Source: an uncultured Ignavibacteriota bacterium
Lineage (GTDB): Bacteria; Bacteroidota; Ignavibacteria; Palsa-1295
Direction: 5' to 3'
DNA: 51,256 nucleotides
Assembly: GCA_903900335.1 (NCBI GenBank)
Contig: CAIUMP010000040.1
Location: 1-51,256, forward strand
Shown here one piece after another: positions 1 through 9,608 of this stretch; the stretch's first letter is position 1; every line of letters starts with the position of its first letter. The notes below the pieces were generated by a model. That model searched no databases and was not told the origin of the DNA. It saw only the letters and a program-made list of their open reading frames with translations. The position numbers and the translations under genes are program-made.

Positions 1-2
1 GC

Positions 3-1052
3 CGCTGCTACTTCCACGATAACCAGGAGGGGATTCTCACGGGTAACGACACTACGAACGAAGTGCTGATCGAGGCGTGCGAGTTCGATCACAATGGTGT
101 CGAGACCGGCGCAAATGCAGGGTTTCAACATAATATCTATGCTGGCCACAGCCGGGTTGCGACGATCAAGTTCTGCTATTTTCATCGCTCGATCATTGGT
201 CACGAGTTGAAGACGAGAGCCAACGTTAACTACATCCTCTATAACCACATCGTGGATGGCCCGACTGGCGACGGGAGCATCTCGATTGATATGCCGAATG
301 GTGGGCTCTGCTATGTGATCGGTAACTCTATCGAAAAGGGGCCAATGACGGCAAACTCAACGATCATCGGATATGGCGAAGAGGGGATCATCAACCCAGA
401 TTCAGAATTCTACTTCGTTAATAACACCGTTGTAACAGACCGCAACCCAACGCGATTAGATACCATCAAGCCTGGTGCGAAGGCGAAGCTGATAAACAAT
501 ATACTTGCGGGGGTGATGCACCCGCTAAATCCGACGGCGGATACCATTTCGAACATCATCTCGTCTGACGTTTCCTACTTTCAGTTTGTCGATTCGAAAA
601 ATTACGACTACAGAATTTCCTCGTCGTTTCCAGGAATGCGAAGCGGTACAGATCCTGGAAGTGTGCATGGTTTTCGTCTTTTGCCGGCTAGCGCATACAA
701 GGATCCCATTGATAGTCTCGTTGTCCCCTTGTTCCCGCTCCATGTCGGTGCATACCCGCCACCATCAGCAGGAGGAGATGTTGTCGCAATTCGGTTGATA
801 ACGGGAAGGGTGAATAATTTTCCGAATCCCTTCCACAAAGCAACCACCATTGATATTGGTAGCGGGCTCGATGGTATTGCAAGTATTGCGGTCACGGATA
901 ACCAGGGCAAGGAAATCTATCGGAGCGATGCTATGATCGATCATGGATTGCTCAGCTTCGATCGAGGTAATCTTCCAGCGGGCGTTTATCACTATTCCAT
1001 CACGACGCGCAATTACGGGGAGCCATTATCGGGAAACTTTGTGATCCGGTAG
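3..1052 (+). CDS. T9SS-sorted right-handed beta-helix protein, 5' truncated by window edge
   Basis: The reading frame is open from base 3, so the true start lies upstream of the window; the GTG at 63 is only an internal codon. The visible part carries short Asn/Gly-rich rungs (for example HNIYAGHS, NYILYNHI, YVIGNSI, YFVNNTVV, KLINNIL) of the kind found in right-handed parallel beta-helix (pectate-lyase-like) surface proteins. The last ~80 residues form a type A T9SS sorting domain: NFPNPFHKATTI, a GKEIYRSD strand, then NLPAGVYHYSI and a final FVIR. It is expected to cross the outer membrane by T9SS and stay on the surface or be released. The substrate is unknown; a structural role is as likely as an enzymatic one. 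Confidence 0.8.
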   Translation, partial: RCYFHDNQEGILTGNDTTNEVLIEACEFDHNGVETGANAGFQHNIYAGHSRVATIKFCYFHRSIIGHELKTRANVNYILYNHIVDGPTGDGSISIDMPNGGLCYVIGNSIEKGPMTANSTIIGYGEEGIINPDSEFYFVNNTVVTDRNPTRLDTIKPGAKAKLINNILAGVMHPLNPTADTISNIISSDVSYFQFVDSKNYDYRISSSFPGMRSGTDPGSVHGFRLLPASAYKDPIDSLVVPLFPLHVGAYPPPSAGGDVVAIRLITGRVNNFPNPFHKATTIDIGSGLDGIASIAVTDNQGKEIYRSDAMIDHGLLSFDRGNLPAGVYHYSITTRNYGEPLSGNFVIR

Positions 1053-1076
1053 TTCGTGCATCAGTCCGATTCATCG

Positions 1077-1084
1077 TATATTTG
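1077..1084 (+). promoter_or_regulatory. Bacteroidota-type -7 promoter element directly before a GTG start
   Basis: TATATTTG matches the TAnnTTTG -7 consensus of the Bacteroidota housekeeping sigma factor. A TTCG lies about 20 bases upstream where a TTTG-like -33 element would be. Only three bases separate the element from the GTG at 1088, so the transcript would have almost no leader. Confidence 0.45.
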
Positions 1085-1087
1085 TGT

Positions 1088-1945
1088 GTGACCAAACTCG
1101 CTATCGCCGTCTGTTCCCTTGCAAGTCTCGCTCTCATCGCTCCTTCTGTCCGTGCGCAGGAGAAGGATTCGGCGACCGTGGTCTCAGTTGCTGCGGCCTC
1201 AGCTGTCCCGGCAGGTCTCATCGCAGGGATCGTTGTGTTGAACCAACGCGCTTTCTGGCGGTATGCTACAGAAGTGCCATTCCACATTAGCAATGATCCG
1301 CCGTATGCGATGCACATTGATAAATTCTCACACATGTACGTTTCGGCAATTGGTGCCGCAGGGATGCGGGAGGCATACAAACTTTCGGGCTTATCGGACG
1401 GGGCATCAGCATGGCTAGCTGCTGGACTCTCCTTGGCAGCCGGTGTCGCAATTGAGCTGGAGGACGCTCGGCATGGCAACGATCCGCAATATGGCTTCTC
1501 ACCAGGAGATGCCGCAGGAGACCTGATTGGAGTATCGCTTCCGGTGCTACGGCATTACTATCCCATATTCGATCGACTCGATACCAAGATTAGCTTGTGG
1601 CCATCCGATGCGCTTAAAGCCGGAGCATACAAGACGATTGCGGATGATTATGAAAGCCAGATATATTGGCTCTCTTGCGACGTACACGGAGCAACACCGC
1701 TGCCGCAGTGGATCAATGTTGCGGTCGGATTCGGGTGTGAGAATCTAATGCGGCAGGCATACGCGATTCCCTCGCCCGGCGGAGCACCATACACAGACCT
1801 GTACGTTGCACCCGACATCAATCTAAAGGGACTACCGATCGAGGGTGCATTCTGGAAAACTTTGGCTTCGGTATTGAGCTATGTTCGTCTTCCACTCCCG
1901 GCCTTGCAGGTTTGGCCGAGAGTGAAGCTTTGGGGTTTACGTTAA
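1088..1945 (+). CDS. DUF2279-like exported protein
   Basis: About 285 residues with an N-terminal signal peptide (TKLAIAVCSLASLALIAPSVRA, cut before QEKD) and hydrophobic helices after it. The core DKFSHMYVS ... AGVAIELEDA ... YGFSPGDAAGDLIG resembles the DUF2279 family of predicted periplasmic or envelope proteins, in which His, Glu and Asp lie in or beside membrane helices. The function is not known. The GTG at 1088 is preferred over the TTG at 1082 because the -7 promoter element ends at 1084. The stop codon overlaps that of the convergent gene on the other strand (1942-1945). Confidence 0.65.
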   Translation: MTKLAIAVCSLASLALIAPSVRAQEKDSATVVSVAAASAVPAGLIAGIVVLNQRAFWRYATEVPFHISNDPPYAMHIDKFSHMYVSAIGAAGMREAYKLSGLSDGASAWLAAGLSLAAGVAIELEDARHGNDPQYGFSPGDAAGDLIGVSLPVLRHYYPIFDRLDTKISLWPSDALKAGAYKTIADDYESQIYWLSCDVHGATPLPQWINVAVGFGCENLMRQAYAIPSPGGAPYTDLYVAPDINLKGLPIEGAFWKTLASVLSYVRLPLPALQVWPRVKLWGLR

Positions 1946-4900
1946 TTTGTCAACAGCATCATCTTGTTGATGAACGACCCGAACTTCTGTGATTCAATAA
2001 TGTAGAAGTAGGCACCGCTCGGTGCGATCGCACCGTCTTCCGCGCGGCCATCCCAGAATGCGTCCTGTGTTCCTGGCTCCTGTGTCAATCCGTTTACGCT
2101 CGGACCACCATCCGTGCTCGTGTGCGCGTAGGCAACAAACTTGCCCAGTGAGTTATAGATCTTAATGGAAACAACGTCTTCATCCGGTAACTCGTAGCTA
2201 AAGCGGGTGCTTAACGCGGGCACCACGAGCGGAGTCAGCCCAGGATCACCGAAAAGGTTAAAGCCAGAACCGGAACCGGGCGTGCTCGGGCTACCAATGA
2301 GCAGGGGGTTGGGGTAGTTCTGATATACGATCATCTGATTCGCACCCCAGTGCACTTCTACATGGTTTGAATAGTGAAGCGTGCCGTCCAGATCAACCTG
2401 CTTAAGTTGATAGATGTATGTTCCAGCATGTCGGACGGTATCGGTGAATCCGTACTTCAGTTGAACATTCGATGTCCCGCCGCTGGCGAGGCTGGGTACG
2501 AAAGATATATCTTCGAATGTCCCGCCATCTATGCTGCGCTGAACATAGAATCCCGCATCACCTCGCTCACTATCCGTATGCCAGGAAAGCACTGTTCCCG
2601 TTTGGATCTTCGTATAGGATAACGAGGAAAGCTCGACAGGCAATGCATTCGTAGAGCCCTCCCAGATCCCGCGCCCGAAGGTGGCTACGCGGATGATGAC
2701 GCCGTTCTTCTGAACTTGCACATCGCGACAAGGGGCTAGGCCGATCCCGGAACCAGCGATAGACCAGTGGCCGCCGGAGTCGATCGTGTAGTACATTCCA
2801 TTGTCTGTTCCTGCGTACCACACCCGCAGTGGATTTGCGGAGTCCAATGCAATGCTGTTGACGCCAACCAGAGGCAGAGCCGCACCTGTTGCGCCGGAAG
2901 CATCTGTCCATTTGGTGCCTTTGTTCATCGAGCGCATCACGCGAGGCGCGCTGCTGCCGGGCGCGGTGTAGAAGCTTGCAAGCACGAAATTCGTGTCGTG
3001 CCCATTAGTGACGATGGATGTCACGATCGCTGACGGAAGTCCCGTTGATTTAGAAGCAAACGTGGTACCTGAATTCGTAGTGAGCTGAATCGAACCGGTC
3101 TTAAGCCCAACGTAGATATTGCGAGAGTCCACTTGCGAGAGACCGATCGCGCTCACGTAATCGGCAAAAGCACCGGTGCCGAGTTGCGTCCAATTGGTGC
3201 CATCGTTGGTGCTGCGCCAAAGATACTCTCTTCCAGTATACAGAATATGATACGCGGCAACTCCATTGATCGGAGTGACAGACATTGTGAAGGGCGTCGC
3301 CCAGTCGGCATTATCGGTCAGGCTTCCATCGATCGCCTCCCATTGGTTCACGCCAGCGTGGTAGCGTTCGATCTGGCCATTAGGCTGCTCTGAATAATAT
3401 GGATAGGACGTGCTGAGCGGGTTCGCGATCGGTTGCATTCCATCACCACCTTCCACGAGTGTCGCTGCTCCGCCGTTGACGATCTTCCACACTCCTTGGT
3501 CCTGCGCGCCGCCAAGGGTTGTCTTGGTGTCCGAAGTGGTAGGGCTGAGTCCGATGTGATAGAATCTATTCGTCACCATCTGGTTGGAGCGATACACCCA
3601 GTTATAACCTGCATCCTGCGAAAGGTAGATGCCACCGTCGCCCCCAATGTAAACGTTCGATGGATCCTGAGGATCAAAGGCCACGCAATGCTGATCGACA
3701 TGCGGCTGGGACTGCCAGTCGGCGATGTTCTGCGGATAGCCGCTCCACTGAACCCAACCACTTGCGTCATTATAGTTGGTGTAGCCTTCAATACCACCGA
3801 TCCAAATGGTATCGTGTCCGGCTCCAGAGTTCGGCGCGACGCCCAGAACGCAATCATACCAACCCTGCGCTCCTGGTGATGCAGCAGGGCGAAAGAGCGT
3901 CGGTGGGATGGTAATCGAATTCCAACTTACGCCGTTATCTGTTGATCTGAAGAGAGCACGGTTCGATTGAATTTCGTCTCCACCGCGATCCGACATGAGC
4001 ACGAAAATACGTTTTGGATCAGCCGTTGATGCTGCGATGGCGCAGCGTCCAACACTATCTCCACGAGGTAAAGCTGTTGTGGTGATCTTCGACCAACTTG
4101 TTCCTTCGTTAACGGACTCCCAGACGCCGCACTCTTGCGAAACGCTTCCTGCGTTATTTCCTTCGACGAAAAACAACAGCGGAATTCCCCCGACGACCGA
4201 GCCAGAGACAATATCCCACACGACACCAGCGGCGTTGCCCGTTGCTGGATAGACCTTCGACCAGGTAACACCGGAATCGGACGAACGATAGACACCCTTA
4301 TTGCTCGTGTACCGGCTCGCGAAGAGGATATTGCTATGAACAGGATCAACGAGGACTTTGCTGATAGTGCCCGTCAGTGTTGCTCCGCCAATGCGATTCC
4401 AGGTGCCGCCGCCGTCGGTGGATTTGTAGAGCCCAGTGCCGGAGAGTTCGTCAATGCTAGCATAGCCATTCCCAGTACCGACGTAAATGGTGTTTGTATG
4501 TTTGGGATCGATTGCGATCGATGCAACGGTCAAATTTGGTAAAAAGAGATCGGTAAGTACCACCCAGTGAGCCCCTCCATCAGTGGATTTCCAAACACCG
4601 CCGCTCGTTGCGCCTGCGTACAATGTCTGCGGATTTATCGGATCGATCGCAATCGCCGCCACGCAGCCTGAGGAGAAGACTCCGTTGTTGGCAGTGCCCT
4701 GCAACCCAATGTTCGTCCATGCGTCAGACAGCGGTAAGTTATTTCCTACGACACCCTTTTCCGCAATGCTGCTACGGAGCATATCCTGTCTCGATTGCTC
4801 GAAGGCACGGTATCGAGCTTCGAAATCGTATGTCCCGTCGACTCCGGCCTTGCGCGTCATCTCATCGAGCATTCGAGCGAAAGGTGCAGAGCGCCGAATT

Positions 4901-5097
4901 GCATCAGGCACGGATTGCAGATCTTGATACAGACCAATCGGGCCTGGCAATGCCTGCGCTTTGCTAAGATACTCGCCTTTCTCGGACGTGCCCTCAGTTT
5001 GGGAAAACCCTATTCCGGGATCGAAAATGGTCAGAACCAGCGAAAAAAGAGAAATCAGGGAGGGCGTTGTAGCTAACTGACGGAGATTTGACGTCAT
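1942..5097 (-). CDS. Large T9SS-sorted VPS10/BNR-repeat surface protein
   Basis: About 1050 residues. A signal peptide (LISLFSLVLTIF core, then GIGFSQ) is followed by a beta-propeller region built from at least eight sialidase/VPS10-like Asp-box repeats such as VWKSTDGGAHW, LYKSTDGGGTW, VYRSSDSGVTW, LFRSTDNGVSW, LWRSTNDGTNW and YYTIDSGGHW. The end is a T9SS type A sorting domain (YQNYPNP, VSIKIYNSLGKFV, YFYIIESQKFGSFINKMMLL), interrupted by a Gly/Ser/Pro-rich stretch. No sialidase Arg triad can be assigned, so an adhesion or glycan-binding role is as plausible as hydrolysis. An in-frame ATG at 5139 would add 14 residues; 5097 gives the shorter signal peptide n-region, and neither has a clear Shine-Dalgarno sequence. 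Confidence 0.85.
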   Translation of the reverse strand: MTSNLRQLATTPSLISLFSLVLTIFDPGIGFSQTEGTSEKGEYLSKAQALPGPIGLYQDLQSVPDAIRRSAPFARMLDEMTRKAGVDGTYDFEARYRAFEQSRQDMLRSSIAEKGVVGNNLPLSDAWTNIGLQGTANNGVFSSGCVAAIAIDPINPQTLYAGATSGGVWKSTDGGAHWVVLTDLFLPNLTVASIAIDPKHTNTIYVGTGNGYASIDELSGTGLYKSTDGGGTWNRIGGATLTGTISKVLVDPVHSNILFASRYTSNKGVYRSSDSGVTWSKVYPATGNAAGVVWDIVSGSVVGGIPLLFFVEGNNAGSVSQECGVWESVNEGTSWSKITTTALPRGDSVGRCAIAASTADPKRIFVLMSDRGGDEIQSNRALFRSTDNGVSWNSITIPPTLFRPAASPGAQGWYDCVLGVAPNSGAGHDTIWIGGIEGYTNYNDASGWVQWSGYPQNIADWQSQPHVDQHCVAFDPQDPSNVYIGGDGGIYLSQDAGYNWVYRSNQMVTNRFYHIGLSPTTSDTKTTLGGAQDQGVWKIVNGGAATLVEGGDGMQPIANPLSTSYPYYSEQPNGQIERYHAGVNQWEAIDGSLTDNADWATPFTMSVTPINGVAAYHILYTGREYLWRSTNDGTNWTQLGTGAFADYVSAIGLSQVDSRNIYVGLKTGSIQLTTNSGTTFASKSTGLPSAIVTSIVTNGHDTNFVLASFYTAPGSSAPRVMRSMNKGTKWTDASGATGAALPLVGVNSIALDSANPLRVWYAGTDNGMYYTIDSGGHWSIAGSGIGLAPCRDVQVQKNGVIIRVATFGRGIWEGSTNALPVELSSLSYTKIQTGTVLSWHTDSERGDAGFYVQRSIDGGTFEDISFVPSLASGGTSNVQLKYGFTDTVRHAGTYIYQLKQVDLDGTLHYSNHVEVHWGANQMIVYQNYPNPLLIGSPSTPGSGSGFNLFGDPGLTPLVVPALSTRFSYELPDEDVVSIKIYNSLGKFVAYAHTSTDGGPSVNGLTQEPGTQDAFWDGRAEDGAIAPSGAYFYIIESQKFGSFINKMMLLTN

Positions 5098-5217
5098 TCG
5101 GTTCGGATGATTTAGGAGCGTTACACTGTTATAACCCATAACTATAAAGCATGCAACACAGGTTCAGTTTCGATGGGCCGATTATGAACGATTTTTGAGC
5201 AGGAAGGGGCTTTTCAG

Positions 5218-6603
5218 ATGAAAAAAGGCAAGGTACTCAGCGACGTATTACCCATCGAAACGCCCCACGTGGCGGAGAGCGGAGCTTCCTCCTTCGCGCC
5301 TCTTGCCGAGCGAATGCGGCCCACCAAGATCGAAGATGTGGTGGGGCAGAGGGCGCTGCTCGGCGAAGGCAAGCCACTCAGAATGATGGCAGAGCGCGGG
5401 AAGCTGCATTCAATGATCTTCTGGGGGCCGCCCGGGTCAGGGAAAACCACGATGGCGAATATTCTCGCCAGGAGAGTCAATGCCCCCTTCTTTTCTCTGT
5501 CCGCCATCAGTGCAGGGGTGAAGGACTTGCGCGAGGCGATCGAAGCCGCTCGGCTCGCCAATGAAAGCTCGCATGATCGAAGTGTCCTCTTCATAGATGA
5601 AGTTCACCGTTTCACAAAAGCGCAGCAGGATGCACTGCTCGGTGCCGTGGAGCATGGTGTTGTTACGCTGATTGGTGCAACAACGGAGAATCCTTCGTTC
5701 GAAGTAATTTCTCCGCTGCTGAGTCGCGCTCGAGTCTTCGTCCTCGAGAATCTCTCCCGTGAAGATCTGGAGACACTTCTAGATCGGGCTCTCAATGAAG
5801 ATGTTGAACTTGCCCCGCTTGGGATTGAACTTCCAGAGGATGCCCGAAGAACACTGATGGCTCTCTCCGGTGGTGATGCCAGGAAGATGTTGAATGCTCT
5901 TGAACTTGCAGTGCAACTGGGCGAACGGGGAGGCCGGGCTGGAAGTACTGACCTACGCGTGCGGGTAGTACTCTCGCCGGAGACTATTGAAGCTGCCTAT
6001 GGACGTAAGGCCTCGCGGTATGACAAAGCAGGCGAGGAGCATTACAATATCATCAGTGCCTTCATCAAGTCGATGCGTGGCAGTGACCCGAATGCGGCGC
6101 TCTACTGGTGCGCAAGGATGATCGAGTCCGGCGAAGACATCGAGTTCATCGCACGCCGGATGATCATCTTCGCGAGCGAAGACATTGGCAATGCCGATCC
6201 GAATGCCTTGCTCCTCGCCACCGCATGCTGGGATGCGGTTCGTGCGGTTGGTTATCCCGAGGCAACGATCATCTTCGGACACGTCGTCAGTTATCTTGCT
6301 ACCGCGAGCAAATCGAACGCGACCTACATGGGTATCTCCGCTGCAATGGAGGATACGAGAAATGACCCCAACCGCCCCGTACCATTGCACATTCGCAATG
6401 CCCCGACAAAGCTCATGAAAGAGCTAGGTTATCACGCAGGCTACCGCTATGCACATTCAGAGGAGGGGCATTTCGCGCGCGGAATGACGTATCTGCCCGA
6501 GGGCTACGAGGACAAAGTGTATTACAAACCCACCGAGCAAGGGAGGGAGAAGTCCATTCTGGAGCGGCTCCGGGCACTGTGGCCGGGGAAATATAAGTCC
6601 TGA
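5218..6603 (+). CDS. rarA: Replication-associated recombination protein A (AAA+ ATPase)
   Basis: 461 residues, the usual length for RarA/MgsA/WRNIP1. Walker A GPPGSGKTT is near residues 70-78, Walker B VLFIDEVHRF near 123-132, and sensor 1 ATTENPSFEV near 154-163, followed by the lid and the C-terminal tetramerisation region with YHAGYRYAHSEEGHF and the YLPEGYEDKVYY signature. The family acts at stalled replication forks, opening duplex ends and working with RecA and SSB. The ATG at 5218 has an AGGAAGG ribosome site about ten bases upstream. Its stop is one base from the stop of the convergent T9SS gene. Confidence 0.95.
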   Translation: MKKGKVLSDVLPIETPHVAESGASSFAPLAERMRPTKIEDVVGQRALLGEGKPLRMMAERGKLHSMIFWGPPGSGKTTMANILARRVNAPFFSLSAISAGVKDLREAIEAARLANESSHDRSVLFIDEVHRFTKAQQDALLGAVEHGVVTLIGATTENPSFEVISPLLSRARVFVLENLSREDLETLLDRALNEDVELAPLGIELPEDARRTLMALSGGDARKMLNALELAVQLGERGGRAGSTDLRVRVVLSPETIEAAYGRKASRYDKAGEEHYNIISAFIKSMRGSDPNAALYWCARMIESGEDIEFIARRMIIFASEDIGNADPNALLLATACWDAVRAVGYPEATIIFGHVVSYLATASKSNATYMGISAAMEDTRNDPNRPVPLHIRNAPTKLMKELGYHAGYRYAHSEEGHFARGMTYLPEGYEDKVYYKPTEQGREKSILERLRALWPGKYKS

Positions 6604-6604
6604 T

Positions 6605-7708
6605 TTACCGCATTAGCGATAAGGGTAACATCAACTCAATAGGCTTCCCGTTCAGCGAGACGCCCGAGGCGATAACATAATAAGTCCCAGCAGGAACAGT
6701 GCTACCTTCGGTAGTCCGACCATCCCACAGCCAGTCACCATTCACGTTCTCTTCTCGAATGATTTGACCGAGGATGTTTGTGATAACAACGCGCGCATGT
6801 GCAAGATCTCTAAAGCCGAGCAGGACCGCACCCCGCGACGGATTGGGGGAAAGTGAGAGGTGGGCTGAGGAAACCAGTTTCTCGGCGACGTCAGAATTTG
6901 CCAATCGGAGGCTTTGCACATGGAATGCTTCCACAATAATTGGATCATTTGGCATCCCAATGATCAGCGAACTAAGTTTGCTTCCAGGAGCCCTGAGAAA
7001 CGAGTGGACCCAAACAGAGAATATCCCATTGCGAAGCACCTTAAAGTCCGCTCCTGCGCTATCAACTCGAAAGACAGTGTCGTCACTCGAAAAGGCAATC
7101 GAATGGATATGGATCGAGTCGGCAATATCATTCCTAAAGGATAGTCGCAACGTTGCGCTGTCCGTATTCTGATATTCGAATCCAATGACTTCCTGCGAAG
7201 CGTTCGCAAGCGAGAAAACGGTGTTATTTACTGTCGGACGTATTCCGGAGCCATAGAGTTGCAATATGAATCGACATGCGCCGTAGGCAAATTCGATGGA
7301 GCCAGTGTAGCCTTGTTGAGTGTGCGGAGTGAAGTGCACAATGACAAGTTGAGGGCTATCGACTTGCTCGACAAACGGGGCCTTATAGGAAAGGGAGAAA
7401 ACCCCTAAACTATCAGTCAGCTTGATACCGACCTGCGTCCCGCTTTTTGATGTTCCGAGTATTTGAAGCGTATCGTCGACCGTGACGCCTGCCATTGCAG
7501 AGTCCAAAACAAAGGTCCCCACAGAGTCGCACCTAAGGGTGAAAGGATGGAGCGTCGCATTTCCTTTGCTCGAAGTAAGTAATAGGAATAGAAGAACAGC
7601 GAGACCTCTGGCTGTCTTTTCGGTTAACCGGAGCGAATTCGATCGAAGGCGGATGGCGCTACATATCATTACCGCAAATTTACGCATGAATAACGGGGCG
7701 GCTCTCAT
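6605..7708 (-). CDS. T9SS-sorted protein with HYDIN/ASH-like repeats
   Basis: About 367 residues. The N-terminus has a long basic stretch and then a signal hydrophobic core (GLAVLLFLLLTSS, before KGNA). Two immunoglobulin-like segments follow that resemble ASH/HYDIN (choice-of-anchor) domains: one ends VIVHFTPHTQQGYTGSIEF, the other SSDDTVFRV to SSLIIGMPNDPIIVEAF. The C-terminus is a T9SS sorting domain (SPNPSRGAVLLGF, VVITNILGQIIRE, VPAGTYYVIAS). The ATG at 7708 overlaps the TGA of the upstream TPR-LuxR gene as ATGA, which suggests translational coupling and a shared transcript with that regulator. Function unknown. Confidence 0.75.
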   Translation of the reverse strand: MRAAPLFMRKFAVMICSAIRLRSNSLRLTEKTARGLAVLLFLLLTSSKGNATLHPFTLRCDSVGTFVLDSAMAGVTVDDTLQILGTSKSGTQVGIKLTDSLGVFSLSYKAPFVEQVDSPQLVIVHFTPHTQQGYTGSIEFAYGACRFILQLYGSGIRPTVNNTVFSLANASQEVIGFEYQNTDSATLRLSFRNDIADSIHIHSIAFSSDDTVFRVDSAGADFKVLRNGIFSVWVHSFLRAPGSKLSSLIIGMPNDPIIVEAFHVQSLRLANSDVAEKLVSSAHLSLSPNPSRGAVLLGFRDLAHARVVITNILGQIIREENVNGDWLWDGRTTEGSTVPAGTYYVIASGVSLNGKPIELMLPLSLMR

Positions 7709-9387
7709 CTTGCTTCTCCGAATGAGGTTAGGAAGGAAACGAGATTGTCGTCCGCGCGTAGCTTCAGTTTTCGCCGAACGCTTTGGCGATGGTTCTCGAC
7801 GGTTCGCGCAGATAGGCACAATAGATTAGCAATCTCCTTGCTCGTTAGATTGAGTTTGATGAGTACAGCGATCTTCACTTCAGTCGGAGTCAACGAAGGA
7901 TAGGTCGTCGAGAGCTTAATGAGGAAATCACGGTGGATCTGATTGAATTGATGCTCGAACGTCTCCCAATCCCGGTCGCTGTGAATATGGGTGTCGATGC
8001 GTTCGACAATTCCTCTTGAACCGCGCGAGTTCTTTAAGCTGGATTCGAGCTCTTCTCGCAAGGTGCCCAGAAACTCGTTCTTCTCGACGAGTTGAAGTGC
8101 TAACGCTGTAAGTTGCTGTGATTGGCGCTGGGTCTCTGTGCGCAGAATTTCCGCCCGTTCGGTAGCATCCTTAACGAGGTGTTCCATCCTCTCTCGTTCT
8201 CTATCGGCTTTCCCTATCTCAATGCGCGCCTGTAGTTCTACGAGAGCACGTTGCTGCTGCTGATTGTGGAGCGTGGCGTTGAGTTCGATGAATCGATTGA
8301 AGTACCGAATTGCATCTTTCAGTTTTCCCGAACCCTCGTAACCTTTCGCGAGTGCGTTGCATACCTCGCAAACGATTTCTGGGAGATCCGCTTCCTCGCT
8401 CATTCGGAGCGCTTCCCGTAAATGCAGAATTCCTTTGGCCGAGTTGCCTAATCCCAGTTCTGCCTTTCCAAGCCCAAGCAGACTTGAACATTGTATGCTC
8501 TTTAAGTTTATCGAGCTCGAAATTGTCTGCGCTCGACCAAACAACTTCTTGGCTGCGCTGAACCGACCTGCTTCAATTTCGATTAGACCAATAGAGTCTG
8601 ATACATACGCTTCAGTGTCCTGCCGACCGACGCGTTGAGCCAATTCGAGTGCTTCTTCATAATATCCTCGGGCGCTTGCAAGATCGCCATTCATCTGTGC
8701 GAGCCCCCCTAGGTTGTATGTCACTGTCACCAAGCCGGCAAGATCTCCAGCTTCTTTGTTCAGTACAGCGGATCGTTCAAAGAAATAGGCGGCCCGAGAG
8801 AGATCGTGTACGTATTGATAAATAAGCGCAATATTGGAAAGTACGATCGAGCGTTCAAGAATCGACTCATGAACGTCGAGGATTGCGAGAGCTTGGTATT
8901 GATATTCTAGCGCTTGCGGATAATCGGCCTTATCGAGAGCAAGATTTCCCATCGCGGTTAGTGTGCCCACTTGTCGGGATGGATCATCTTTGAACGAGGA
9001 CAGCGCGGCTTCAAAGTTTGCGAGCGCAGACTTACCATCTCCCTTTTTCTGAAATACGAGCCCCAGGCAGAGATGAGCCCCGCCGCGTTTTTTACTTGTG
9101 GAGCCTAGGTTTTCGAATAAGCTAAGCGCATTCTTCAATTCCTTTTCCGCGCGATCAAACTCGGAGATTTGGAAACTTGCGCTGCCAAGCCGCACGTAGG
9201 CCCTCGCCTCGTCCTCCACCCGCTTCGCCTTCTTCGCGATCTTCCGCGCTTCTTCGGCCCACTTGCGGGCTTCAAGCGGGTGGTTGCGGTAGAGCTCGAG
9301 ACTTTTCGCCAACAGCACAGCAAGCCGTGCGTCATCTAACGCGGCTTGTGCGATTTCCTGCCTGGCTTGTTCGAGTTCGAGCTTCAT
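7705..9387 (-). CDS. TPR-repeat transcriptional regulator with LuxR-type HTH
   Basis: 560 residues with no signal peptide. Residues ~15-380 are tandem tetratricopeptide helices (motifs such as ARAYVRLGSASF, GALLTAMGNLAL-type repeats and YFNRFIELNATL). A Glu/Arg/Gln-rich coiled coil at ~385-450 precedes a C-terminal LuxR/GerE helix-turn-helix (SLTPTEVKIAVLI, TSKEIANLLCLSARTVENHR). This layout is common among Bacteroidota regulators in which the coiled coil and TPR region sense a protein or ligand in place of a receiver domain. The downstream T9SS gene starts inside its stop codon, so the regulator is likely co-expressed with a secreted protein; the signal is not evident. Confidence 0.85.
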   Translation of the reverse strand: MKLELEQARQEIAQAALDDARLAVLLAKSLELYRNHPLEARKWAEEARKIAKKAKRVEDEARAYVRLGSASFQISEFDRAEKELKNALSLFENLGSTSKKRGGAHLCLGLVFQKKGDGKSALANFEAALSSFKDDPSRQVGTLTAMGNLALDKADYPQALEYQYQALAILDVHESILERSIVLSNIALIYQYVHDLSRAAYFFERSAVLNKEAGDLAGLVTVTYNLGGLAQMNGDLASARGYYEEALELAQRVGRQDTEAYVSDSIGLIEIEAGRFSAAKKLFGRAQTISSSINLKSIQCSSLLGLGKAELGLGNSAKGILHLREALRMSEEADLPEIVCEVCNALAKGYEGSGKLKDAIRYFNRFIELNATLHNQQQQRALVELQARIEIGKADRERERMEHLVKDATERAEILRTETQRQSQQLTALALQLVEKNEFLGTLREELESSLKNSRGSRGIVERIDTHIHSDRDWETFEHQFNQIHRDFLIKLSTTYPSLTPTEVKIAVLIKLNLTSKEIANLLCLSARTVENHRQSVRRKLKLRADDNLVSFLTSFGEAR

Positions 9388-9553
9388 GCGTGATGTGACC
9401 GAAAAGCGTGGCGCCCAGCTGTCAGAGTAAATGAGCTATGTGCATCTCAGGTTGCGAATTGTTGCTCGGGCTGCTATTCTTGAAGCAAATAACTAAGGCA
9501 GGTAGAGGAAAGTACCGTAAGCCACTACTCAATTATTACTCAGGTGAAATAGC

Positions 9554-9582
9554 GATGCTCCGGTCTTTATGACCGGAGCATC
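9554..9582 (-). terminator. Perfect 12-bp hairpin, likely terminator
   Basis: GATGCTCCGGTC pairs perfectly with GACCGGAGCATC across a TTTAT loop. It lies about 25 bases beyond the stop of the minus-strand Spy-like gene and upstream of the TPR-LuxR gene. The minus-strand tail has only a weak T-rich stretch, so it may stop transcripts inefficiently or protect the 3' end. Confidence 0.6.
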
Positions 9583-9608
9583 GGTGTGCCAAATACGATT
9601 GGATTATT

